In this document: one piece after another, positions 26,091-34,650 of the stretch | How the letters are laid out: each line of letters opens with the position of its first letter | Numbering within the stretch: the first letter of the stretch is position 1 | Source of the DNA: Roseicella frigidaeris | GTDB taxonomy: Bacteria > Pseudomonadota > Alphaproteobacteria > Acetobacterales > Acetobacteraceae | Assembly: GCF_003258945.1 (NCBI RefSeq) | Contig: NZ_QLIX01000012.1 | Location: forward strand, 1-64,000 | Direction: 5' to 3' | Length of the DNA: 64,000 nucleotides | Notes under the pieces: model-generated | What the model saw: the letters and a program-made list of their open reading frames with translations, nothing else | The model's database searches: none | What the model was told of the DNA's origin: nothing | Program-made: the position numbers and the translations under genes

Positions 26091-27883
26091 CGCCGCCCGA
26101 ACAGCGATTCGAGCTCCGCCGGGCCGAGGCGGAGGAAGGTCGGACGGCCATGGCTGCAGGTGGCGGCGCGCGGCGTCGCCTCCATCTGCCGCAGCAGCGC
26201 CGCCATCTCGTCGGGCGTGAGGCGCCGCCCGGCGCGCACCGAGCCATGGCAGGCCAGCCGGGCGATGGCCGCATCCAGCCGCCGCTCCAGAGCCAGCGCC
26301 TCGCCGCTCTCGGCCAGCTCCTCGGCCAGGTCGCGCAGCAGCGGCGCCGGATCGGCGGCGCCGAGCAGCGCCGGCAGGGCGCGCACCAGCACCGCGCCGG
26401 GGCCGAAGCCCTCCACCTCCAGGCCGAGCCGCGCCAGCCCCTCGGCGAAGCCGAGCAGCCGCGCCGCATCCGCCGGCGGCAGGTCGACCACCGCCGGCAG
26501 CAGCAGCGGCTGCGCCCGCACGCCACCCTCGACGAGCTGCGCCCGCAGCGCCTCATGCGTCAGCCGCTCATGCGCCGCATGCTGGTCGACCAGCACCAGC
26601 GCGCCATCCGGCGCCTCGGCCAGGATGTAGGTCTCCAGCAGCTGCGCCAGCGGCCGGCCGAGCGGGTGGTCCGCCGCGACGGCCGGGGCCGGGGCAACGG
26701 CCGGGCGCGGCGGGGCGAAGCCGAGCGGCAGGACGGTGGGCGGCGAGGCGGCGGGTGGCGGCGGCGCGAGGCCGAGCTGCGCCTCGTCGAAGCCGCGGCC
26801 TGGCGCGGCGGGCAGCGGCGCCGGGCCGCGCGGCCGCCAGCCATTCCAGCCGCCGGCGGCGGGCCGGTACTGGGTGAGCGCCGGCGCCGCACCCCCCGCC
26901 CCGACGCCGAGCGCCCGCCGCAGCGCCGCGATCAGCATCCCCCGCACCGCCGCCTCCTCGCGGAAGCGCAGCTCGGTCTTCATCGGGTGGACGTTCACAT
27001 CCACCGCCTCGGGCGGCAGGTCGAGGAAGAGGGCGGCGACCGGATGCCGGCCGGCGGCGATCAGGTCGCGATAGGCGACGCGGAGCGCGGTGCGCAGCAG
27101 CGGGTCGCGCACCGGCCGGCGGTTCACCACCAGATGCTGCTCCGTGCCGGTGGCGCGGGTATAGGCCGGCTGGGCGACGAGGCCGGCCAGCGTCAGGCCG
27201 CCGCCCTCGGCCGCGACCGGCAGGGCGGCGCCGGCGAAATCCTCGCCGAGCAGGGCATGGAGGCGCGCCTCGCGCTCCTGCGGCGGCAGGGCCAGCGCCT
27301 CCCGCCCCTCGCTGGTGACGCGGAAGCCCACCTCCGGCCAGGCCAGGGCCAGGCGCCGCGCCACCTCGATGCAGGCCTCGGCCTCGCTGCGCGGGCTCTT
27401 CAGGAATTTCCGCCGCGCCGGCACCGCCTGGAACAGGTCGCGCATCTCGACCCGCGTGCCCGGCGCGCCGGCGGCGGGCAGGACGGGCCCCTTGCGGCCG
27501 GCCTCGACGGTGAGCGCATGCGCATCGCCCGCCGCCGGCCGGCTGGTGATGGCGAGCCGCGCCACGGCGCCGATGGAGGGCAGCGCCTCGCCGCGGAAGC
27601 CGAGGGTGGCGATGCGGAACAGCATCGCCTCCTCGGGCAGCTTGGAGGTGGCATGCCGCTCGACCGCGAGGGCGAGATCCTCCGGTCCCATGCCGGCGCC
27701 ATCGTCCTCGACCAGGATGCGCTCGATGCCGCCGCCTTCCAGGGTGACGGCGATGCGGCGGGCACCGGCATCGAGGGCGTTCTCCACCAGCTCCTTCACC
27801 ACCGCGGCCGGCCGCTCCACCACCTCGCCGGCGGCGATGCGGTTGGCGGTGGTCTCGGAGAGGAGGCGAATGGCCTGCGACAT
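26087..27883 (-). CDS. mutL: DNA mismatch repair protein MutL
   Basis: Encodes 598 residues. The N-terminal GHKL ATPase is complete: ANRIAAGEVVERPAAVVKELVENALDAG, DDGAGM, ATSKL and TLGFRGEALPSI. A proline/alanine-rich linker lies at about residues 330-395. The C-terminal dimerisation domain includes DQHAAHERLTHE, which fits the endonuclease metal motif DQHA(x)2E(x)4E, so this MutL is predicted to nick DNA itself and not depend on MutH. ATG at 27883 gives the standard MSQAIRLLSE start. It is first in the mutL-hemO-surA-rsmA run. Confidence 0.95.
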   Translation of the reverse strand: MSQAIRLLSETTANRIAAGEVVERPAAVVKELVENALDAGARRIAVTLEGGGIERILVEDDGAGMGPEDLALAVERHATSKLPEEAMLFRIATLGFRGEALPSIGAVARLAITSRPAAGDAHALTVEAGRKGPVLPAAGAPGTRVEMRDLFQAVPARRKFLKSPRSEAEACIEVARRLALAWPEVGFRVTSEGREALALPPQEREARLHALLGEDFAGAALPVAAEGGGLTLAGLVAQPAYTRATGTEQHLVVNRRPVRDPLLRTALRVAYRDLIAAGRHPVAALFLDLPPEAVDVNVHPMKTELRFREEAAVRGMLIAALRRALGVGAGGAAPALTQYRPAAGGWNGWRPRGPAPLPAAPGRGFDEAQLGLAPPPPAASPPTVLPLGFAPPRPAVAPAPAVAADHPLGRPLAQLLETYILAEAPDGALVLVDQHAAHERLTHEALRAQLVEGGVRAQPLLLPAVVDLPPADAARLLGFAEGLARLGLEVEGFGPGAVLVRALPALLGAADPAPLLRDLAEELAESGEALALERRLDAAIARLACHGSVRAGRRLTPDEMAALLRQMEATPRAATCSHGRPTFLRLGPAELESLFGRR

Positions 27884-27955
27884 GCGACTCGGCGCAGCCT
27901 AGCACGACCAGCCCAGCCTGCCTCCCGCCGGGCGCTGCCACGCCCCTCGCACCAG

Positions 27956-27991
27956 CCGCCCGTTGCCCTGCCGTGGCTTGGCCACGGCAGG
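27956..27991 (-). repeat. REP-like hairpin, copy 3 (inverted)
   Basis: Stem CCTGCCGTGGC and GCCACGGCAGG (27967-27977 and 27981-27991 on the plus strand), with the conserved tail reading GCAACGGGCGGC on the minus strand. Both arms carry a matched change (CG to TG/CA) relative to copies 1 and 2, so base pairing is preserved. It lies between pgi and mutL. Confidence 0.7.
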
Positions 27992-28029
27992 CCGTGACGC
28001 GCCTTGGGCCAGAAGCGACTCCCCGGGGC

Positions 28030-28060
28030 CCCCGCGAAGCCGCGCAGCGGCTTCGCGGGG
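28030..28060 (-). terminator. Hairpin terminator of pgi
   Basis: A perfect 14-bp inverted repeat, CCCCGCGAAGCCGC (28030-28043) and GCGGCTTCGCGGGG (28047-28060) with a 3-base loop, begins two bases after the pgi stop codon. There is no U-run, as often seen for GC-rich genomes, so termination strength is uncertain. Confidence 0.55.
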
Positions 28061-28062
28061 AA

Positions 28063-29724
28063 TTATCGAAGCGCCCGCAGCAGCCCCTCGGTCGAGCCGT
28101 CATGCGCCCCGGGCGTCGCCGCTCCCGCCTCCAGCTCCGGCAGCAGCACCCCGGCGAGCTGCTTGCCCAGCTCGACGCCCCACTGGTCGAAGGCGTTGAT
28201 GTGCCAGAGCGCGCCCAGGCAGAAGACCTTGTGCTCGTAGAGGGCGATGAGCTGGCCGAGGGTGAAGGCGTCGAGATGCGGCAGCACCAGCGTCGCGCTC
28301 GGCCGGTCGCCGGGGAAGACCCGGTGCGGCAGCAGCCGGGCGATCTCCTCCGGCGCCGTCCCGGCCGCCGCCATCTCCTGCTCCACCTGCGCCGCCGACT
28401 TGCCGCGCATCAGCGCCTCGGCCTGGGCCAGGCCATTGGCCAGCAGCTTGCGGTGGCTGTCGGCATGGGGGTGGTCGGGCCGGGCGATCAGGATGATGTC
28501 GCAGGGCACCGGCAGGGTGCCCTGGTGGATGAGCTGCATGAAGCTGTGCTGGGCATTGGTGCCGGGCTCGCCGAAGACCACCGCCCCGGTCTGCCGCCCG
28601 ACCGGCGCCCCCTCCAGCGTCACCCGCTTGCCGAGACTCTCCATCTCGAGCTGCTGCAGATGCGCCGGCAGCCGCGCCAGCCGCTCGTCATAGGGCAGCA
28701 CGGCGCGGGTCGGGTAGCCGAGCCCGTCCACATGCCAGAGCTCGGCGAGCGCCAGCAGCACCGGCAGGTTCTCCGCCAGCGGGGCGGCGAGGAAATGCTC
28801 GTCCATCGCCCGGGCGCCGGCGAGCAGCCGGGCGAAGCCCTCCCAGCCGAGCGCCAGGGCGACCGAGAGGCCGATCGCCGACCAGAGCGAGAAGCGGCCG
28901 CCCACCCAGTCGCGGAAGGGGAAGACCCGGTCGGGGGCGATGCCGAAGCCGGCGGTCGCCTTCAGGTTGGTCGAGAGCGCGGCGAAATGCTGGTTCGCCC
29001 CCGCCTCCCCCAGCGCGCCGCGCAGCCAGTCCCGCACCAGCGCGGCGTTGGTCATGGTCTCCTGCGTCGTGAAGGTCTTGGAGGCGACGAGGACGAGGGT
29101 GCGGGCCGGGTCGAGCTGCGGCCGCATCGCCTCCCAGGCATGCGCATCGACATTGGCGAGGTAATGCGCCCGGAGCGGCGCCGCCGGGGTCCAGAGGGCA
29201 CGGGTCACCATGGCCGGGCCGAGATCGGAGCCGCCGATGCCGATATTGACCACATCGGTGAAGCGCTCGCCGGTGGCGCCCCGCAGCGTCCCGTCATGCA
29301 CCGCGGCGCAGAAGGCCTGCATGCGGCCGAGCACCGCCTCGACCTCGGCCGCCACATCCTCGCCCTCGGCGCGGAAGCCGGCGCTGCGCGGCGCCCGCAG
29401 CGCCATGTGCAGCACGGCCCGGCGCTCGGTGGTGTTGATCGCCGCGCCGCCCGCCATGGCGTCGCGCCGCGCGGCGAGGCCGACCGCCTCGGCCAGCGCC
29501 AGCAGCGCCGCCAGCACCTCCTCGGTGAGGGAGGTCTTGGAGAGGTCGAGCAGCAGCCCGTCGGCCCGGCGGGAGAAGCGGTCGAAGCGGCCCGGATCGG
29601 CGGCGAAGAGCGCCCTGATGGCATGCGGCGCGCTGCCATCCGGGCGCGGCCGCCGCGCCAGATCCCCGATCGCCGCCCAGGCTGCCTGCACCCGATCTGC
29701 CTGCACCCGATCGCTCGCCGTCAT
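28063..29724 (-). CDS. pgi: Glucose-6-phosphate isomerase
   Basis: PGI, 553 residues, interconverts glucose-6-phosphate and fructose-6-phosphate in the cytoplasm. Substrate-site blocks are visible: VVNIGIGGSDLGP, SKTFTTQETMTN, the signature GGRFSLWSAIGL, FGEPGTNAQHSFMQLIHQGT with the catalytic His, and near the end WGVELGKQLA with the catalytic Lys. The ATG at 29724 follows GGGGGTTCACGAC; upstream in-frame ATGs at 29739 and 29775 are less likely. The N-terminus contains a duplicated DRVQA pentapeptide from a 15-bp tandem repeat. Confidence 0.94.
   Translation of the reverse strand: MTASDRVQADRVQAAWAAIGDLARRPRPDGSAPHAIRALFAADPGRFDRFSRRADGLLLDLSKTSLTEEVLAALLALAEAVGLAARRDAMAGGAAINTTERRAVLHMALRAPRSAGFRAEGEDVAAEVEAVLGRMQAFCAAVHDGTLRGATGERFTDVVNIGIGGSDLGPAMVTRALWTPAAPLRAHYLANVDAHAWEAMRPQLDPARTLVLVASKTFTTQETMTNAALVRDWLRGALGEAGANQHFAALSTNLKATAGFGIAPDRVFPFRDWVGGRFSLWSAIGLSVALALGWEGFARLLAGARAMDEHFLAAPLAENLPVLLALAELWHVDGLGYPTRAVLPYDERLARLPAHLQQLEMESLGKRVTLEGAPVGRQTGAVVFGEPGTNAQHSFMQLIHQGTLPVPCDIILIARPDHPHADSHRKLLANGLAQAEALMRGKSAAQVEQEMAAAGTAPEEIARLLPHRVFPGDRPSATLVLPHLDAFTLGQLIALYEHKVFCLGALWHINAFDQWGVELGKQLAGVLLPELEAGAATPGAHDGSTEGLLRALR
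29684..29713. repeat. 15-bp tandem duplication in the pgi 5' end
   Basis: GCCTGCACCCGATCT at 29684-29698 is repeated at 29699-29713 with one change. It adds a second DRVQA to the extreme N-terminus of glucose-6-phosphate isomerase without breaking the frame, and probably reflects recent slippage. Confidence 0.6.
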
Positions 29725-29916
29725 GTCGTGAACCCCCATGCTCACCCGCATAGAGAGCAGATCGCGGCCGGGCATGCACGCCCCGGCCTGCGTTCCGCCG
29801 GGGCCTTCGGGTGCGGGGATGATCGGAGCTGGACCCTGTCCCGCCGCGGCTGGCTGTGACGCCCCCGGGGCGGTGGAGCCGCCGCAAAGCCCCGCGGCGG
29901 AGTTGGGGGCGTTCCT

Positions 29917-30021
29917 AGAGCAGATCCCGATCAGGTGGACTCACCTGATCGGGTGAAGATGCTCTGAAAACAGGAGCCTAGGGCGCTTCCCGTGAACCAG
30001 TGTTTACGGGAAGCGCCCTAG
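29917..30021 (+). repeat. Composite two-hairpin element, copy A
   Basis: Hairpin 1: outer arms AGAGCA (29917-29922) and TGCTCT (29960-29965), and inner perfect 12-bp arms CCCGATCAGGTG (29926-29937) and CACCTGATCGGG (29942-29953) with a GACT loop. A 12-base spacer containing AAACAGG follows. Hairpin 2: 16-bp arms CTAGGGCGCTTCCCGT (29978-29993) and ACGGGAAGCGCCCTAG (30006-30021) with a 12-base loop GAACCAGTGTTT. The right arm contains the stop codon of the M16-like gene. Architecture matches the element at 44328-44432. Confidence 0.8.
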
Positions 30022-31370
30022 AGCCCGACCGGCTGCCCCGCCACCACCACCGAGAGCGCCTGCGGCTGCAGCACCCGGGCCGCGACCTGGGCGAGGCGCG
30101 GGGTCGGGATGGCCCGCAGCCGCTCCGCCCGGCCGGCCAGCCAGTCCAGCGGCCGGCCGTTCTGCCGCAGGGTCAGCAGCGATTCCGCAACGCGGCGGCT
30201 GTCGCTGAACTGCAGCGGCAGGGAGCCGGTGAGGTAGGCGACGGCATCCTCGCGCTCGGCCTCGGTCGGGCCCTCCGCCGCCATGCGGGCCCATTCCTCG
30301 CGGGTGACGGCGAGGGTCTCGGCGACGCGGGCATTCTCGGTGGCGACCGAGCCGACGATGGTGCCGCGGCGGAACATCACGTCGAGCCCGGCGCCGATGC
30401 CATAGGCGAGCCCCCGCTGCTCGCGCACCGAATGCATGAGGCGGGAGGCGAAGCCGCCGCCGGCCAGGATGCGCAGCACCACCTGCAGCGCCTCCCAGTC
30501 CGGATCCTCGGCTGGCAGCCCCTCCTGGCCGAAGACCACGGCGGATTGCGGCGAGACGACCGGCAGCACCGCCTGGCCGAAGGCGTGGAAGGGCGGCAGC
30601 GGGGCGACCGCCGGCGGCGCGCCCGCGGGCAGGCCGGCGAAGAGCCGGGCGATGACGCCCTTCAGCGCCTCCGGCGTGATCGCCCCGGCGGCGCAGACCA
30701 GCAGCCCCTCGCGCCGCAACTGGCGGGAGAGCGCGGCGCGGATCGCCTCCGCCGGCACCGCGGCCAGGCTCTCGGCGGTGCCACCCGAGGGGCGCCCGGC
30801 CGGATGGCCGGGAAAGGCACGCGCCCAGAAGCCGCGCCCGGCCTGGCCACGCGGCGTCTCCAGGCTGCGGCGGGCGGCGGCGGCGGCGCGGGCCCGCACC
30901 CGCTCCACCGCATCGGCATCCAGCCGGGGCTCGGCCATGGCCAGGCGGCCGAGGCGAACCGCCTCCGGCAGGGCATCGGCCAGGGCGCGGAAGCTGCCCT
31001 CGAAATTGTCCCGCTCCACCCCGAAATTCAGGCTGATCGCCTCGTCGCGCAGGGCGTCGCCGAACTCGACCGCGCGCAGCGCGCCGGCCCCCTCGGTCAG
31101 CAGCGCCGCGGCCATGGCGACCGTGCCCTCCTGCCCCTCCGGATCGAGCGCGGCGCCACCGCGCCAGGACCAGGAGAGGGCCACCACCGGCACGGCATGG
31201 TCCTCGACCAGCCAGGCGGAGACCCCCTCGGCCTCGACCGTCTGGATCGGCAGCGAGAAGGCAGCCGGCGCCTCCGGCCGCGGCAGCGGGGCGTCGCGTC
31301 CCGGCGCCGTGGCGCCGCCCTCGGCCGCGAGCACGCGCCCCGGCCAGCGGGCCCCGAGGGGCGACCTCAT
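30018..31370 (-). CDS. M16 family peptidase-like protein, inactive-type subunit
   Basis: A 450-residue M16 (pitrilysin/processing peptidase) homologue without the zinc motif HxxEH: the corresponding region reads ALDPEGQEGTVAMAAALLTEGAG. The rest of the fold is recognisable (GGGFASRLMHSVREQRGLAYGIGA in the second half). Such proteins usually pair with an active M16 subunit to form a heterodimer, and that partner is encoded immediately upstream with a four-base overlap (31367-31370). Its TAG stop lies within the right arm of an intergenic hairpin element, which suggests the end of the gene was set by the element. Confidence 0.88.
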   Translation of the reverse strand: MRSPLGARWPGRVLAAEGGATAPGRDAPLPRPEAPAAFSLPIQTVEAEGVSAWLVEDHAVPVVALSWSWRGGAALDPEGQEGTVAMAAALLTEGAGALRAVEFGDALRDEAISLNFGVERDNFEGSFRALADALPEAVRLGRLAMAEPRLDADAVERVRARAAAAARRSLETPRGQAGRGFWARAFPGHPAGRPSGGTAESLAAVPAEAIRAALSRQLRREGLLVCAAGAITPEALKGVIARLFAGLPAGAPPAVAPLPPFHAFGQAVLPVVSPQSAVVFGQEGLPAEDPDWEALQVVLRILAGGGFASRLMHSVREQRGLAYGIGAGLDVMFRRGTIVGSVATENARVAETLAVTREEWARMAAEGPTEAEREDAVAYLTGSLPLQFSDSRRVAESLLTLRQNGRPLDWLAGRAERLRAIPTPRLAQVAARVLQPQALSVVVAGQPVGL

Positions 31371-32794
31371 ATCCGCCGCTCCGGCGCGGCCACGCCCTCG
31401 GGCAGCAGCCAGCCCGTCGTCGCCGGCGCCTGGCCGAGCACGGCCCGCGCCGCCTCGGTCACCTGCGCCAGGGTCACGGCGCGCAGATGCCGCGGCCAGA
31501 ACTCCACCACCTCGAGCGGCAGGCCGGAGGCCAGCGTCGAGCCCAGCATGCGCGGCGCGGCGCCGATGCCATCGAGGGCGAGCAGGGCCCCGGCGGTGAG
31601 CTGGCGCTGGGCGCGGGTGAGCTCGGCCTCGGTCGGCCCCTCCTGCAGCAGCCGCGCCACCACCGCGTCGATCGCCGCCTCGACCTTCTCCGGCGTCACG
31701 CCCGGCTGCGGCAGGGCGGAGAGCAGGAAGGCGGTGACGCCGACGGAATCGCTGTCATAGGAGGCGCTGGCGCCGACGCAGAGCGAGGTCTCGACCAGGG
31801 CCTGATGCAGCCGGCTGCCCGGGCCGCCGCCGAGCAGATGCGCCAGCACCTCCAGCGCCCAGGCCTGGTCCCGGTCGCCCCAGGTCAGGCTCGGCGCCAT
31901 GGCGGCGCGCAGGAAGCTCGCCTCCCGCACCCCCGGATCATGGCGGATGAGGCGCGGCTCGGCCGCGGTGGCGGCCGGCGCGGCGCGGTCGCGCGGGGTG
32001 ACGGCGCGGCTCGGGACGCCGCCATAGTATTCCTCGGCCAGGGCCCGCACCCGCTCCGGCCGGGCATCGCCGGTGACGACCAGCACGGCATTCCCCGGCG
32101 CGTAGCGGCGGCCGTAGAAATCGAGCAGGTCGTCGCGGCTGATGGCGCGGATCTCGTCCTCCCAGCCGATGATCGGCCGGCCCCGCCAGTGCTGCCGGCC
32201 CCAGAGGGCGGCCTCGAATTCCTCCCAGAACCGGGCGCGCGGGTTGCTGTCGGTGCGCTGGCGCCGCTCCTCCAGCACCACGGCGCGCTCCGGCTCCACC
32301 GTCTCGGGCGGGATCAGCGGCCCGGCGAAGCGGTCCGCCTCCATGCGCATGACCAGCGGCAGGCGCGAGGCCTCGACGGTCTGGTGATAGGCGGTGACGT
32401 CGCGCGAGGTGAAGGCGTTGTCCTGCCCGCCCTCCCGCGCCACCACCAGGGAGAGCTGGCCGGGCGGCACGTTGCGGCTGCCCTTGAACATCATGTGCTC
32501 GAGGAAATGCGCGGTGCCGCTGCGCCCGGCCGGGTCCTCGCCGGCGCCCGCGGCGTAGAAGAGGTAGTGGCTGACCACCGGCACGCGGCGGCTCTCGGCA
32601 TGCACCACGCGCAGCCCGTTCGGCAGGGTCCAGGTCGTCGCCCCGAAGAGCGGCCGGTCGCCGGCGAGCTTGGCCCGGTCTTCCGGCGCCGGCTGCACCG
32701 GCGGGGCGGCGAGCCCCGCCCCGGCGGGAAGGCTGAGGGCCACCGGCAGGGCGGCGGCCGAGGCGATGGTGCTGCGGCGGGTCACGGGCGACAT
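31367..32794 (-). CDS. M16 family zinc peptidase, active subunit
   Basis: A 475-residue peptidase with the zinc-binding HFLEHMMF (HxxEH) about 90 residues in. The downstream third ligand Glu is expected in ETVEPERAVVLEE, and GGGPGSRLHQALVE lies in the second half. A signal sequence is present (twin-arginine-like TRRSTIASAAALPVALSLPAGAGLA), so the enzyme is probably periplasmic. It likely degrades peptides or processes proteins together with the inactive partner downstream. The start MSPVTRRS at 32794 begins the signal; longer readings lack one. The BamF-like lipoprotein gene precedes it by 64 bp. Confidence 0.92.
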   Translation of the reverse strand: MSPVTRRSTIASAAALPVALSLPAGAGLAAPPVQPAPEDRAKLAGDRPLFGATTWTLPNGLRVVHAESRRVPVVSHYLFYAAGAGEDPAGRSGTAHFLEHMMFKGSRNVPPGQLSLVVAREGGQDNAFTSRDVTAYHQTVEASRLPLVMRMEADRFAGPLIPPETVEPERAVVLEERRQRTDSNPRARFWEEFEAALWGRQHWRGRPIIGWEDEIRAISRDDLLDFYGRRYAPGNAVLVVTGDARPERVRALAEEYYGGVPSRAVTPRDRAAPAATAAEPRLIRHDPGVREASFLRAAMAPSLTWGDRDQAWALEVLAHLLGGGPGSRLHQALVETSLCVGASASYDSDSVGVTAFLLSALPQPGVTPEKVEAAIDAVVARLLQEGPTEAELTRAQRQLTAGALLALDGIGAAPRMLGSTLASGLPLEVVEFWPRHLRAVTLAQVTEAARAVLGQAPATTGWLLPEGVAAPERRI

Positions 32795-32858
32795 GCCCCA
32801 GCATGTGGGAAGAACCCCGCCGGGCGCAAACCCGCCATGCGGCCCACCCCGCCGGCGC

Positions 32859-33446
32859 TCAGAAGATGCTCTCGAACAGCCGGGTGACCGGGTTGCCGCT
32901 GGTGGCGCGCTGGATGATGGGCGTCTCGCCCTCCGTCGCCTCGCGCCCGAGGGCGGCATTCTCCCGCAGCCGCTGGGATTCGCGGCGGGCATCGAGGGCG
33001 GTGCCCGGCGGCTCCGGCGCCTTCCAGAAGATCAGCCGGTCCACCAGGCCGCGATCCGGCTGGTCGAGCTTCAGGCTTTCCTCATCGACGCGGCGGCGGA
33101 TGTCCTGCCCGACCGGCCGGCCGGCCTGGGAGAGCAGCGCCGATTCGCCCGAGCTCGGCGCCGCGGCGCCGGTGCTGGGGGCGAGGACGGCGCCGGGGGC
33201 GAGGGCGGTCTCCGCGGCGAGGCGGGGCGAGAGCTCCTGCGGCCGCGTCGCGCCGGGGCGGGGCACCGGCAGCTCGCCGAGCGAGGGCGGCATGGACAGG
33301 GGCGCGCGGGTCGTCACCTGGAACTCGTCCGGCGCGTCGCGGGTGAAACCGAAGGTGCGGGCCGTATCCCCGCCGCAGCCCGGCAGCAGGCCGAGCGCGA
33401 CCAGCGCGGGAAGGACGGGCAGGAGACGGGGACGACGCGGGCTCAT
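32859..33446 (-). CDS. DUF3035 lipoprotein, BamF-like component of the BAM complex
   Basis: A 195-residue lipoprotein. The signal peptide ends in the lipobox LLPGC at about residue 24, so the mature protein starts with lipid-modified Cys and is expected on the inner face of the outer membrane. The following DAPDEFQVTTRAPLSMPPSLGELPVPRPG is the hallmark of DUF3035, the family that includes BamF of Caulobacter. The C-terminal part (NPVTRLFESIF) is conserved by memory. It is next to the M16 pair, an arrangement I recall in related genera, where lspA often precedes it; lspA is absent here. Confidence 0.8.
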   Translation of the reverse strand: MSPRRPRLLPVLPALVALGLLPGCGGDTARTFGFTRDAPDEFQVTTRAPLSMPPSLGELPVPRPGATRPQELSPRLAAETALAPGAVLAPSTGAAAPSSGESALLSQAGRPVGQDIRRRVDEESLKLDQPDRGLVDRLIFWKAPEPPGTALDARRESQRLRENAALGREATEGETPIIQRATSGNPVTRLFESIF

Positions 33447-33616
33447 GGCGCCTGCTGTGTAGACCAGAACGTCGCGGGCAGGAACGGGCATCGCGCGCTT
33501 TCGCCGGCCGGGCCGGGACGGCGCCGGCAGAGGGGCCAGCAGGGGGGGCCGGCCAGGGAAGGATGGGCGGCCTCGAGGCGGCGCGCCGGGCGGGGCCGCG
33601 GCGGGGCCCGCCTGAT

Positions 33617-33708
33617 GCCTCCGAGGCGTCGCCTCGGAGGCCGCGGCGACACCGCCGGGCCGGCGGGCAGCCGGGATTCCCGCGGCACCGCCTCGCGGCG
33701 CCGCGGGA
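33617..33708 (-). terminator. Two hairpins downstream of the glycosidase gene
   Basis: TCCCGCGGC (33678-33686) pairs with GCCGCGGGA (33700-33708) ten bases past the glycosidase stop. A second perfect 11-bp hairpin, GCCTCCGAGGC (33617-33627) with GCCTCGGAGGC (33631-33641), follows. Together they probably end transcription. The remaining 270 bp between 33447 and 33717 hold no gene. Confidence 0.5.
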
Positions 33709-33717
33709 CGGCGGATC

Positions 33718-34650
33718 TCAGGCCCAGTCGTCGTTCGTGGCGAGGGCCTTGTAGGCGTCGTAGACGGCCTTGTGCTCGCCATTCGGCCCGACCACGCCGA
33801 ACCAGTTCTCGCTGTCACCGGTGTTACCGCCGCGATCCTGGTAGGAATAGTACATGATGGGCCCGACCCAGGACTCATGGTGCGCCAGGTCGACCGCCTC
33901 GCGCAGCGCCTGCGCCTGCTGGTCCTGGGAGACCGAGTTGTAGCCGCGCGTCGGCGAGCCGAACTCGGTGATCCAGACCTGGGTGTCGGCATCGCCGTTC
34001 CGGACCATGGTGTCGCGGATGCCGTCTTCCATGATCTGCCAGCCGTTCCAGGAATTGGAGCTGCTCGGCATCTCCGGCCAAGTATAGGCGTGGTAGCCGA
34101 CCGCATCCATGGAGTCCGCGGCGCCCTGGGCATACATGCCCTTGAGGAAATCGACCGCGCCGATATGGCCCCAGCCGGTCTCGGGGGCCGGCGACAGGCC
34201 GCCGGAGATGACCGTGTCGCCCGAGCTGACGCTCTTGATGGCCGAATAGGCGGCCTTCTGCAGGCTCATATACTCGCTGACGCCCATCTTCAGGTTGGGC
34301 TCATTGCCGAGCTCCCAGTAATTCACCGAATCACCGAAATGCTCGGCCGCCGCCTTGGCGAATTTCGCGTAGCCGTCGGCGTCGATGCCGCCCCAGCGCG
34401 GCGTCAAGGAAAGCTCGGCCACCACCTTCAGGCCGTGTTCCTTGGCCGCCGACACCATCCGATCCAGCTCGGACCAATCATAGCCGCCATTGCGGTTCGG
34501 CTGGATCGTATCCCACCAGAAGTTGGTGCGGATCCAATCGGCCCCGAGGTTCTGATAATCGGACATCTCGGCGTTCATTGCCGAGGTCCCCGGATTCACC
34601 AGCTCGCCGAGCGGCGTGGAAAAGCCCAGCTGACCAGACGGTACCGCCAT
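33718..34650 (-). CDS. GH39/PslG-like glycoside hydrolase
   Basis: A 310-residue (beta/alpha)8 glycosidase of the clan A type. The acid/base Glu117 lies in YWELGNEPN (111-119) and the nucleophile Glu229 in VWITEFGSPT (225-234). This pair and the NFWWDTIQPNRNGGYDW opening resemble PslG and other GH39-like hydrolases of exopolysaccharides. No N-terminal signal peptide is seen, and the C-terminus is short and acidic (ATNDDWA). Secretion by a C-terminal signal, or a cytoplasmic role, are both possible. By eye its codon choice is less GC-rich than that of its neighbours, and an AT-rich patch lies upstream, hinting at separate ancestry. Confidence 0.78.
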   Translation of the reverse strand: MAVPSGQLGFSTPLGELVNPGTSAMNAEMSDYQNLGADWIRTNFWWDTIQPNRNGGYDWSELDRMVSAAKEHGLKVVAELSLTPRWGGIDADGYAKFAKAAAEHFGDSVNYWELGNEPNLKMGVSEYMSLQKAAYSAIKSVSSGDTVISGGLSPAPETGWGHIGAVDFLKGMYAQGAADSMDAVGYHAYTWPEMPSSSNSWNGWQIMEDGIRDTMVRNGDADTQVWITEFGSPTRGYNSVSQDQQAQALREAVDLAHHESWVGPIMYYSYQDRGGNTGDSENWFGVVGPNGEHKAVYDAYKALATNDDWA

